From: Mesobacillus persicus
GTDB taxonomy: Bacteria > Bacillota > Bacilli > Bacillales > Cytobacillaceae
Reading direction: 5' to 3'
Length of the DNA: 64,000 bases
NCBI RefSeq assembly: GCF_900109925.1
Contig: NZ_FOBW01000006.1
Location: 1-64,000 of the forward strand
Part shown: positions 1 through 6,988 of the stretch, one piece after another
Numbering within the stretch: the first letter of the stretch is position 1
Layout of the letters: every line of letters begins with the position of its first letter
Position numbers and translations under genes: made by a program
The notes under the pieces: model-generated
What the model was told of the DNA's origin: nothing
Database searches by the model: none
What the model saw: the letters and a program-made list of their open reading frames with translations, nothing else

Positions 1-237
1 ATAGAAGAAACATGATAAATATTGTTTGTTGACGCTTGTTTGTTTAGTTTTCAAAGAACAATTTCTGACCTGTCACTCTTAAAGCGACAAGATTTATCTT
101 ACCACATTGATTTTGTCATTGCAACATTTTTTCAATCTTAAATTACTATTTATTTTAATTACAAATTAAAACGATGTTTAATACTCGTTATTTCAACGAA
201 GAGTTTATAATCTATAATAGAAAACCCAATGTGTCAA
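1..237 (-). promoter_or_regulatory. rRNA operon promoter region and leader, reading leftward out of the window
   Basis: On the minus strand there are two sigma-A promoters in tandem. The upstream one has TTGACA and TAGATT 17 bases apart (209-237). The downstream one has TTGCAA and TAAGAT 17 bases apart (96-124). They are followed at about 40-65 by TTGTTCTTTGAAAACTAAAC, a boxA-like leader typical just before 16S rRNA in Bacillus. The 16S gene is inferred to lie beyond position 1. Bases 238-351 show nothing else clear. Confidence 0.72.
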
Positions 238-351
238 TTATTCTAAAATATTTTTCCATTAATAATTGTAGATAAGGTGCTGCCGAAACAGCTTAGATAA
301 TGTATCATAACTACTATTTACAATTCAATGGTAATTTAATACAATTGGATT

Positions 352-385
352 GTAAAAGAAGCTGCAACGTGACAGCTTCTTTTAC
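352..385 (-). terminator. Intrinsic terminator of the 43-residue gene
   Basis: A 13-base perfect stem (GTAAAAGAAGCTG with its complement) around an 8-base loop lies directly after the small gene. The stem ends in A/T runs, so it could act on either strand. Confidence 0.75.
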
Positions 386-392
386 GGTCTAT

Positions 393-524
393 CTATTTCC
401 TTGTATCAGGTGATTGCTTATCTGTGATAGGGACATGTTGCGGACGTTTTGGATAATTCCGCTTATCCCTTTCAGGTCCATTAAAATCGTTCTTTTCATC
501 TAAGTAGTTTTTCTTGTTATTCAT
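393..524 (-). CDS. Small hydrophilic protein of unknown function, 43 aa
   Basis: The start is taken as the ATG at 524 because AATAGGAGTGATTCG provides a well-placed ribosome binding site; a longer frame to 578 has none. The product is very polar, rich in Asn, Lys, Asp, Pro and Arg, with no hydrophobic segment and no Cys. That composition resembles small Bacillus spore or coat-associated peptides, but I do not recognise the family. It has its own terminator and so is probably monocistronic. Confidence 0.6.
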   Translation of the reverse strand: MNNKKNYLDEKNDFNGPERDKRNYPKRPQHVPITDKQSPDTRK

Positions 525-609
525 TCGAATCACTCCTATTGTTTTTTTTCTAGTGACCATATGGATTAATTTAATCATTCGAAGTATGATCTACATTGTT
601 GGCGTTCGC

Positions 610-1563
610 TCATAAATGACGATCAAAGAATTCCTGAACGGTTTTGAAAATTTCAGGGTGTCCAAATCCACTTCCATGCCCGCCACCTTTCACTTTATAA
701 AGTGTGACATCTACACCATTCTTTTTTAACGCTTCATATAATAATTCACTTTGATTAAAAGGAACCCTCTTATCTTTATCCCCATGCATAATTAAAAAAG
801 GTGGCGCATTTTTTGTAATATAGGTAATCGGGTTTGCTGTCTTCACTTTTTCCTTATTTTGAAGGATTGGGCCACCAATTAGGATTGATTCTGCTGAATG
901 AGCAACTTCTGCATTATAGCCCTCTTTCCTCATACGAAGGAAATCAGTTGGGCCATACCAGTCAACAACAGCTTGTACACAACTAGATTGTTTTGATGTA
1001 TTTGGTAGCCCCTCTAGTTCAGGAGCAGTACAGGATGTCCCTAACAATGCAGCAAGATGACCGCCTGAAGATGTCCCCCATACACCTATCCTATTGGGAT
1101 TGATATGATAATCATCTGACTTTTCTTTTAAATATCTGACAGCTGCCTTTACATCATGAATTTGGGCAGGAAACTTAGCTTCATGACTAGTACGATGCTC
1201 GATACTTGCTACGATATACCCCTTTTTAGCAAAGCGAACTAATTGTGGAATAAACCCTAAAGTGTCCTGAGGTTTATACTTCCCCCAGCTACTTCCTTTA
1301 ATAAAGATAATGACCGGCAAGGTTCTATTATTATTCTTAGGAAGTAACAAATGCATTTTCAAATCTCGGTCGCCAATTTTCTTATAGGTAATATCCGTTT
1401 GTAATTGTACATTTTGGTTACTCACTTGTTTTGTTTTAATGATTTTCACTTCTGAATTATCATTCGCTGAATTTGTGCCAATCGATATTGGATCTGCCAC
1501 AACGATCGCACTAAAAGATAAGGCTAAAATTAGCGATGCTATCATCATGATGTACTTTATCAT
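610..1563 (-). CDS. Secreted alpha/beta hydrolase (esterase/lipase-like)
   Basis: 317 aa. An N-terminal hydrophobic segment (about residues 4-23) looks like a Sec signal peptide or anchor, so the enzyme acts outside the membrane. The alpha/beta hydrolase fold is shown by GTSSG at 163-167 (nucleophile Ser165), HGDKD near 255 as the acid region, and GGGHGSG near 296 with the catalytic His. The spacing matches the BD-FAE / acetyl-esterase type, which hydrolyses carboxyl esters. GAGGGTTAAATGA before ATG supports the start. It is monocistronic, transcribed toward the rRNA promoter, and its substrate cannot be told. Confidence 0.85.
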   Translation of the reverse strand: MIKYIMMIASLILALSFSAIVVADPISIGTNSANDNSEVKIIKTKQVSNQNVQLQTDITYKKIGDRDLKMHLLLPKNNNRTLPVIIFIKGSSWGKYKPQDTLGFIPQLVRFAKKGYIVASIEHRTSHEAKFPAQIHDVKAAVRYLKEKSDDYHINPNRIGVWGTSSGGHLAALLGTSCTAPELEGLPNTSKQSSCVQAVVDWYGPTDFLRMRKEGYNAEVAHSAESILIGGPILQNKEKVKTANPITYITKNAPPFLIMHGDKDKRVPFNQSELLYEALKKNGVDVTLYKVKGGGHGSGFGHPEIFKTVQEFFDRHL

Positions 1564-1878
1564 TCATTTAACCCTCATTTAGCATGATTTTCACAACACT
1601 TATCATATTATGAGTAAAGGTGCTTTTAAACATACAAAGCCTGAGAAAACGATCAACAAAGTTCAAATCCACCTAGTCTTCCCTAATTCTTATTGGTAAT
1701 CAATAAATCCAATATTCTAAAAGTGTTTTCGTTGACATTCATAAATGCATATGGAATACTTGAACTACACTTCATGTTTTCCTAACTTGAAGAAGACTTA
1801 ATTGCAAACCAAGCTACATCCGATAGCTTTTCGTTTTTAAGCAGTTTTAACAAATACCCTATGGAAGGTGATAAACAG
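1564..1878 (+). promoter_or_regulatory. Intergenic stretch with a candidate sigma-A promoter at 1732-1760
   Basis: The stretch is AT-rich with no supported gene. TTGACA at 1732-1737 and AATACT at 1755-1760 are 17 bases apart and face the 53-residue gene, giving a leader of about 110 bases. Nothing else stands out. Confidence 0.45.
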
Positions 1879-2040
1879 ATGAAAGCAGAAAACCAAAAGA
1901 AAGATAACCTATCTGTCGATTCGACTATTTCTCTTAAAGGAATTGTTAAGGCTATATTCAAGGATACCATCCATGTTCAAATCGGTGGAAAAGTCATTTC
2001 TCTACCTATTAATCAAGATACAAAAAACTTATCCCTATAA
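1879..2040 (+). CDS. Small protein of unknown function, 53 aa
   Basis: The ATG at 1879 is preceded by GGAAGGTGAT at ideal distance; an in-frame ATG at 1861 overlaps this ribosome binding site and is unlikely. The N-terminus is polar and charged (KAENQKKDN). The rest reads like one compact beta-rich unit with alternating hydrophobics (KGIVKAIF, IHVQIGGKVISLPI). There is no signal peptide and no Cys. A strong terminator follows 40 bases later and a promoter-like sequence lies upstream, so it is a complete single-gene unit. Family not recognised. Confidence 0.6.
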   Translation: MKAENQKKDNLSVDSTISLKGIVKAIFKDTIHVQIGGKVISLPINQDTKNLSL

Positions 2041-2080
2041 GCTTTTAATCTGTTTTGCCTAATAACTATAAAATCTTAAA

Positions 2081-2106
2081 AACCTCTTCATACAGTTGAA
2101 GAGGTT
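2081..2106 (+). terminator. Intrinsic terminator of the 53-residue gene
   Basis: AACCTCTTCA and TGAAGAGGTT form a perfect 10-bp stem with a 6-base loop followed by a T run. Confidence 0.85.
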
Positions 2107-2183
2107 TTTTTAAAACAGTTTTGTAGTTTAAACATATTTACCACACCGTAAACCCTATTACTAGTGAGTCGAACATTTACAGT

Positions 2184-2765
2184 CTATTTCTCCAATAATT
2201 TTCCTATGCTTTCTTGTACTTTGGGCCTAGAAGTTGTGAATTCTTCTAACTCTGTTTTAAAAGTCCCATGAATTCGGTTAATCATACCAGCAACACCCAC
2301 AGTTGTACAAAGTACAAGTATTTGCCTCTGAGTAAAATGCTCTTGTAATCGAGCATACATTTCGTCGTCAATCCGCACATCTGTAGCCAACTGCTCCGTG
2401 TACTCAAGAACCAACCGCTCCACATCGGTATAAACCTTACTTTCCCGCCAAGAACGAAGATGTTCCACTTTGTCTTTAGAAAGTCCAATGCCCCGACCGA
2501 GCATAATATGGGTCGGTACTCAATAATGACACTTGTACAAAGTAGACGTGTAGAGATAGGCGAGTTCCGTTAATTCAATATCCACTTCACCCGATCGGTA
2601 AACACCAAATAGAAGAGTTGATATTCCTTCTAGTACATTCGGCTGATTACCTAGTACCTTGAAAACATTCATTACATGTCCGCCGGAAGCCTCTCTTATA
2701 TAATCAAAGGACGCTTTTACCGCTGGTTCGGCCTGATCATACTCGATCATATCAATTCGTTTCAT
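2184..2765 (-). CDS. AhpD-like / carboxymuconolactone decarboxylase family protein with in-frame UGA (candidate CxxU selenoprotein)
   Basis: Two frames, 2520-2765 and 2184-2519, join in the same phase across one TGA at 2520-2522 to give 193 aa, a normal length for the family. The junction reads C79-H-Y-[UGA82]-V-P-T-H86. AhpD-type proteins have CxxCxxxH here, so UGA replaces exactly the second redox Cys. Both halves look intact: the N-terminal helices (VFKVLGNQPNVLEGI), the LTELAYLYTSTLYKC helix, and the C-terminal RSWRES...ERLVLEYTEQLA pattern. No other lesion is seen. The family acts as thiol peroxidase or disulfide reductase. If UGA is read as selenocysteine the product is a redox selenoprotein; otherwise it is an 81-residue truncated relic. 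It lies 97 bases behind the DGC gene on the same strand. Confidence 0.62.
2493..2522 (-). promoter_or_regulatory. Hairpin directly after the UGA codon (SECIS-like candidate)
   Basis: Reading the minus strand, the bases after UGA are GUA, then CCGACC (2516-2511), a 12-base loop, then GGUCGG (2498-2493): a perfect 6-bp GC-rich stem. CAU and AUG inside the loop may extend it. Bacterial SECIS elements sit in this position. Here the loop starts only about 9-12 bases from UGA and lacks a G at its beginning, so it departs from the usual consensus. Confidence 0.4.
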
Positions 2766-2862
2766 GCCCTACCTACTCTCTTCTTATTTCATAATTTATA
2801 AACAGTTTATAATTTTCAGACTTATAATTCAATGAAAAAATAGATTAAAACTCTTTTTCGCC

Positions 2863-3228
2863 TTATCCTTTTTTATCTACTAGCTCTAACACTCGCTCAT
2901 AAGCAGCCCTACACTTCTCTGAATCAGGATCTTTTCCATTCACTTTAGGTATGTTAAAATCCGATAAAACAAAATGATGCTCTGGTTGCACATCATGCCT
3001 AGCTAAACAACTTTTGCAACATGACAGGGGACAACCATCAATAGCAATAATTTCACGACCAGACTTTGCTGTCCTCACTAAAGGTTTTACATCCCCACCT
3101 ACACCCGCTATACAGGACATTTCCGCAATATTTTCCCGATCCATCTTAATAGCAATCATGTTGGCAGCCTGTGCAGCCGAGGAACAGCCGGAACATGAAT
3201 ATACAATTGGTAAGTTATTGTTTCCCAA
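2863..3228 (-). CDS. DGC-domain putative zinc-binding protein
   Basis: 121 aa starting at TTG, chosen because AAGGGGGAGATAACT precedes it at good distance. The protein is Cys-rich: C12 and C15 in YSCSGCS, C39, and the family signature D64-G-C66 in IDGCPLSCCKSC, with C70, C71 and C74. This matches the small DGC-domain family (about 110-130 aa), thought to bind zinc or another soft metal; its biochemical role is not established. It is first in a two-gene unit with the AhpD-like UGA gene, which suggests shared thiol, selenol or metal(loid) chemistry. That functional link is inference. Confidence 0.8.
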   Translation of the reverse strand: MGNNNLPIVYSCSGCSSAAQAANMIAIKMDRENIAEMSCIAGVGGDVKPLVRTAKSGREIIAIDGCPLSCCKSCLARHDVQPEHHFVLSDFNIPKVNGKDPDSEKCRAAYERVLELVDKKG

Positions 3229-3559
3229 AGTTATCTCCCCCTTATAAACACTTCACAAATTATTAGAACCTTAAAATCAATTACACCAATTACGCTTAAA
3301 ATGAGTAAAAAATCCTTTGCGTACGATTTTAACTAATAATTACAGTTTAAGCTGTGATATATTATACTAATTTCTGATTTTTCAGATATAAAAAGAGAGG
3401 TTCCCTGCTAAATTAAATAACAGTTAAAAATATTTGAAGTTCATCATTTTCTTTTCACTTAGTTGCTTGTCCAGCTATATAAAACAAAACGACTAGCCTT
3501 TCGACCTGCCGTTTTGTCTTAATGATGTGGTTCAATCTATTAGGAAGAACTTGAACATA
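3229..3559 (-). promoter_or_regulatory. Intergenic stretch: upstream region of the DGC gene and yokU-side terminator
   Basis: On the minus strand a TATAAT-like -10 lies at about 3360-3365, next to a short inverted repeat TCTGA-N4-TCAGA (3373-3386) that could be an operator. No good -35 is seen. At 3484-3517 ACAAAACG and CGTTTTGT form an 8-bp stem with a large loop, followed on the minus strand by TTTTATA: a likely terminator after yokU. Confidence 0.45.
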
Positions 3560-3868
3560 TTAGTTATTATAGGTTGAAAAATCAAAGTAATTTCGCTTCA
3601 GAAGCCGTGGTAATTCCAGTAAATCAACATACTTAATTGTTTTATTAATTTTATTCGTATCAACGAGCAATAACTGATCCTCAATCTCCTTTGTCACATC
3701 ATCTCCTGCATACACCATCCCACAAGTTGAACATATTACAGAGGGCACATCTGTTATCTCGATGGCCCTTGTTCCATCAGGTAGTTCCCAATAAACCGTA
3801 CTCTCTCCTTGCTTGGCTGAGCTGCTACACCATTCACAATGCACATCTAATTCTACTCTCTTACTCAT
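3560..3868 (-). CDS. yokU: YokU family protein with YgiT-type zinc finger
   Basis: 102 aa. The start at 3868 overlaps the end of kamA (ATGAGTAA), so translation is probably coupled; the longer upstream frame lies inside kamA. Two Cys pairs (CEWC near residue 10, CSTC near 50) form a YgiT/MqsA-type zinc finger, followed by a helical tail. B. subtilis has yokU beside kamA, so family and context agree. The function is unknown; a regulatory or chaperone role tied to KamA is only inference. Confidence 0.85.
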   Translation of the reverse strand: MSKRVELDVHCEWCSSSAKQGESTVYWELPDGTRAIEITDVPSVICSTCGMVYAGDDVTKEIEDQLLLVDTNKINKTIKYVDLLELPRLLKRNYFDFSTYNN

Positions 3869-5291
3869 TTGATTTCTCAACTTCCGTAGGATTGTTTTTC
3901 TGAACAGCACTTTTCTTTTGCTCCGCTTGATATTTCTTTTCCTTCAGTTGATCACGTTTTTCACGCTTATTTTTCAATGAAGCGTGAGAAGGGTCAGTTT
4001 CATATTTTTGCCGGCGATCAAGACGCTGCAAGTCATCAGGAATCAAATTGAATTTGCTATCGTTCATAACCGCAGCTATCCCAACGTTCGATTTTTTCTT
4101 CTCATAGTCAGGATAGACCTTTTTAAAATAATCCTCCGCACGTCCAGGAACATAATTTTCCGGTTCCGGATAGGAAGTAATTACTCCTTCAAAATTCCTC
4201 AAAACAACCTTATCTGGACTTTGAGAAATCAAATAATTTGGTTGGAGTGCAATTTTCCCTCCACCACCAGGCGCATCGACAACAAAGGTCGGGACAGCAT
4301 ACCCGCTTGTATGTCCCCGCAACCCTTCAATAATCTCTAGTCCTTTTGAAACCGGAGCCCGAAAATGACCGATTCCTTCAGAAAGATCGCATTGATAGAT
4401 ATAGTAAGGACGTACACGTATCTTAACGAGGTCATGCATCAGCTTCTTCATGATTGGAACGCTGTCGTTGATTCCGGCTAGGATCACTGCTTGATTCCCG
4501 ACAGGTACCCCCGCATTGGCGAGCATTTCACAGGCTTTCTTTGATTCTTCGGTAATTTCAATAGATGTGTTAAAATGCGTGTTTACCCAAACCGGATGAT
4601 ACTTCTTTAAAATATTGCAGAGATTTTCGGTAATCCTTTGCGGAAAGACAACTGGGGCTCTCGTTCCAATCCGGATGATTTCCACATGATCAATCTCTCT
4701 TAAATTCTTCAATATATATTCAAGAATATTGTCATTGATCAACAATCCATCCCCGCCTGAAATCAGGACATCCCTTACCTCTTCTGTGTTACGGATATAA
4801 TCAATTGCAGCATCAAGTTGTTTTTTTGGAACCCCCATGCCAATTTGCCCTGAGAATCTTCTTCTCGTACAATAGCGGCAATACATTGAACACTGATTGG
4901 TTACTAAGAATAACACCCTATCTGGATATCGGTGGGTTAAACCAGGTACAGGCGAATCTTCATCTTCATGGAGAGGATCCTCCAGATCATACTTCGTTTT
5001 ATAGATCTCTTTGCCGATTGGTACTGATTGCATTCGAACTGGGCAACGGGAATCATCCGGGTCCATCAACGAGGCATAATAGGGTGTAATATTGAGTGGG
5101 ATGGTTTTCGTAGAAATTCGTACCCCCTCTTCCTCTTCAGGGGTCAGGTTAATAACCTTCTGTAAATCGTCTATTGTCCTAATCGTGTTCGTTAGCTGCC
5201 AAAGCCAGTCATTCCATTGTTCTTCCGTAACATTCTTCCATAAATCAATATCCTTCCAGTGTCGGGAAGGTTTATATATAAATGATTTCAT
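3861..5291 (-). CDS. kamA: L-lysine 2,3-aminomutase
   Basis: 476 aa, close to the usual Bacillus length. A radical-SAM enzyme that converts L-lysine to L-beta-lysine using a [4Fe-4S] cluster, SAM and PLP. The cluster motif CSMYCRYC gives Cys134, Cys138 and Cys141. The PLP lysine lies in the APGGGGKIAL stretch near residue 345. The C-terminal 60 residues are highly charged and variable. It has its own sigma-54 promoter about 40 bases upstream, separate from the yodTSRQP-type operon, and is followed by the overlapping yokU. AAGGAGGATATTTA precedes the ATG. It opens lysine catabolism together with AblB/YodP and YodQRST. Confidence 0.95.
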   Translation of the reverse strand: MKSFIYKPSRHWKDIDLWKNVTEEQWNDWLWQLTNTIRTIDDLQKVINLTPEEEEGVRISTKTIPLNITPYYASLMDPDDSRCPVRMQSVPIGKEIYKTKYDLEDPLHEDEDSPVPGLTHRYPDRVLFLVTNQCSMYCRYCTRRRFSGQIGMGVPKKQLDAAIDYIRNTEEVRDVLISGGDGLLINDNILEYILKNLREIDHVEIIRIGTRAPVVFPQRITENLCNILKKYHPVWVNTHFNTSIEITEESKKACEMLANAGVPVGNQAVILAGINDSVPIMKKLMHDLVKIRVRPYYIYQCDLSEGIGHFRAPVSKGLEIIEGLRGHTSGYAVPTFVVDAPGGGGKIALQPNYLISQSPDKVVLRNFEGVITSYPEPENYVPGRAEDYFKKVYPDYEKKKSNVGIAAVMNDSKFNLIPDDLQRLDRRQKYETDPSHASLKNKREKRDQLKEKKYQAEQKKSAVQKNNPTEVEKSNE

Positions 5292-5328
5292 AAATATCCT
5301 CCTTATCAGTCCTTTCCTTATTTAGATA

Positions 5329-5345
5329 TGCAACTTCCGTGCCAA
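5329..5345 (-). promoter_or_regulatory. Sigma-54 (-24/-12) promoter of kamA
   Basis: The minus strand reads TTGGCAC-GGAAG-TTGCA, a perfect match to TGGCAC-N5-TTGC with correct GG-to-GC spacing. It lies about 40 bases before the kamA start and just downstream of the activator gene. Confidence 0.92.
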
Positions 5346-5361
5346 CACCTTAAAAGAGAAC

Positions 5362-5381
5362 AATAAATAAATAAATAAATA
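5362..5381. repeat. AATA tetranucleotide repeat, five copies
   Basis: Five tandem AATA units followed by an A run lie between the activator's terminator and the kamA -24 element. The tract is likely to be curved or flexible DNA, and its copy number might vary by slippage. Confidence 0.8.
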
Positions 5382-5387
5382 AAAAAA

Positions 5388-5409
5388 CTTGCCTAACTAT
5401 TACGGCAAG
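5388..5409 (-). terminator. Terminator of the sigma-54 activator gene
   Basis: CTTGCC and GGCAAG form a stem five bases after the activator stop codon. On the minus strand it is followed by a run of seven T. Confidence 0.85.
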
Positions 5410-5414
5410 CTTTT

Positions 5415-6791
5415 CTACTTTTTCAGTTTATATTGTAAAGTTTGCCGTGGAATCCCCAGTATAAGAGCGGCCTTTTGAATATTACCGCCACTTTCCTCCA
5501 TAGCAAGTTTGATTAACTTCTTTTCATATTGGTTCAATCTTTCCTTTAAATTCAGTCCGTTAAGTTCAGGTTCTTGCCCTTGAGTGGATTTTATTAAAAT
5601 CGCTGGCAGGTCAGCTGTTGTTAGCATTTCTTTTTCACATACATTCATCATATATTCAATGGTATGCTTCAGTTCGCGCACATTTCCAGGCCAGGAATGG
5701 GCCAATAAGATATTTACCGTCTCACGGTCCATCCCAATAATTTCTTTCCCTAGTTGTTTTTTATAACTTTCAATGAATTTCTCCGTCAGAAGCAGGATAT
5801 CACCTTGTCGTTTTCTTAAGGGAATCAATTCAAACGTTAGCACATTTAACCGATAATACAAATCTTCGCGCAACTTTTTCTCTTGTACAGCTAGCATGGG
5901 GTGAATATTCATTGCTGAAATCACACGAACATCCACTTTTAATACATTCGTACTGCCTACCCTTCTAACAGCCCCATCTTCTAGCACTCTTAAAAGTTTT
6001 GCCTGCAAATCAATCGGCATCGCATGTAGTTCATCGAGAAATAGTGTACCACCATCTGCAAGTTCAAATAGCCCAGGGCGATCAACTGCACCTGTATAAC
6101 TCCCTTTTGTCGTTCCAAAAAGGATACTTTCTAGTAGGCTCTCTGGAATAGCTGCACAATTTTCGGCGACAAACGGTCCCTTACTTCGTCTCGAAGCATA
6201 ATGAATCGCATGAACAAATAACTCTTTGCCCGTTCCACTTTCACCGAAAATAAGAATGGGTGAATTTGTTTTCGCAAGCTTTTCAGCTTTTTTCTTTGTT
6301 TGAATAAAGTTTACATCTTTTGTGAGAAGGTCACCAAAGTGATAATTTGCCTTTTGGTCTTTGAGCTTAGTGGGTTTGTTTTGTAAGCTTTTTTGAATAT
6401 CCACCAGCTTTTCGGCCAATTCCTTTAATTTTGTATAGTCCTTAGCGATTTCAACTGCACCAAGAACCTCCCCGTTGACCACGATTGGCAATGTTGTATT
6501 GACAGTTTCAATCTTTCTTCCATGGAGATTTACAAAGGTTTGCGTTTTATTATAAAGGGGCTTTCCTGTCTTAAGCACGTTTATAAGGGTACTCGTTCTT
6601 TCATTTAAGGATGGAAACACACTTAGTAGAGGCTTACCTAAAACTTCCGTCTTCTCCAATCCATCGTGACGTGCGGCTACTTCATTGTAATAAATCGTGA
6701 TTCCGTCTGTATTAACCGCATGGATTGCCTCATCAATACTTCCTAGGATGGCTCCTAGAAATTCCTCTGTAATATGGGGAATTGTATTCAT
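5415..6791 (-). CDS. Sigma-54-dependent transcriptional activator of the lysine locus (KamR-like)
   Basis: 458 aa from the ATG at 6791, which has AGGTAGGTG upstream; the GTG at 6800 lies inside that site. Order: PAS sensor (about 10-125), AAA+ central domain with Walker A GESGTGKE (near 183-190) and Walker B GGTLFLDE, then a Fis-type helix-turn-helix (GGNIQKAALILGIPRQTLQ). The sigma-54 contact loop reads GSYTGA instead of GAFTGA. It stands next to kamA, whose promoter is sigma-54 type. In B. thuringiensis a regulator called KamR has this role, and I infer the same here. The PAS ligand is unknown. Confidence 0.88.
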   Translation of the reverse strand: MNTIPHITEEFLGAILGSIDEAIHAVNTDGITIYYNEVAARHDGLEKTEVLGKPLLSVFPSLNERTSTLINVLKTGKPLYNKTQTFVNLHGRKIETVNTTLPIVVNGEVLGAVEIAKDYTKLKELAEKLVDIQKSLQNKPTKLKDQKANYHFGDLLTKDVNFIQTKKKAEKLAKTNSPILIFGESGTGKELFVHAIHYASRRSKGPFVAENCAAIPESLLESILFGTTKGSYTGAVDRPGLFELADGGTLFLDELHAMPIDLQAKLLRVLEDGAVRRVGSTNVLKVDVRVISAMNIHPMLAVQEKKLREDLYYRLNVLTFELIPLRKRQGDILLLTEKFIESYKKQLGKEIIGMDRETVNILLAHSWPGNVRELKHTIEYMMNVCEKEMLTTADLPAILIKSTQGQEPELNGLNLKERLNQYEKKLIKLAMEESGGNIQKAALILGIPRQTLQYKLKK

Positions 6792-6988
6792 CGTTTTCAC
6801 CTACCTACTCTATGCATATGAGAGAAAGCTGAAAAACTGTCACTTATATGCTGACTTTTCGGCACTCCCTAATTTGTCTAGGAAAAAAGTTTTCAAAGCT
6901 AAAAACTTGGTCAAACTTTGTCCATCATGTATGATAAATATAAATTAAGAATTTTCAAAATTCATTAAGGTATATTAGAGGTGAACCC

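Noticed and set aside
1782-1970. 62-residue minus-strand frame
   Set aside because: It is antisense to the 53-residue plus-strand gene that has a ribosome binding site, promoter and terminator.
5362-5381. CRISPR-like repeat
   Set aside because: A 4-base tandem repeat without spacers; no CRISPR array or cas gene is present in the window.
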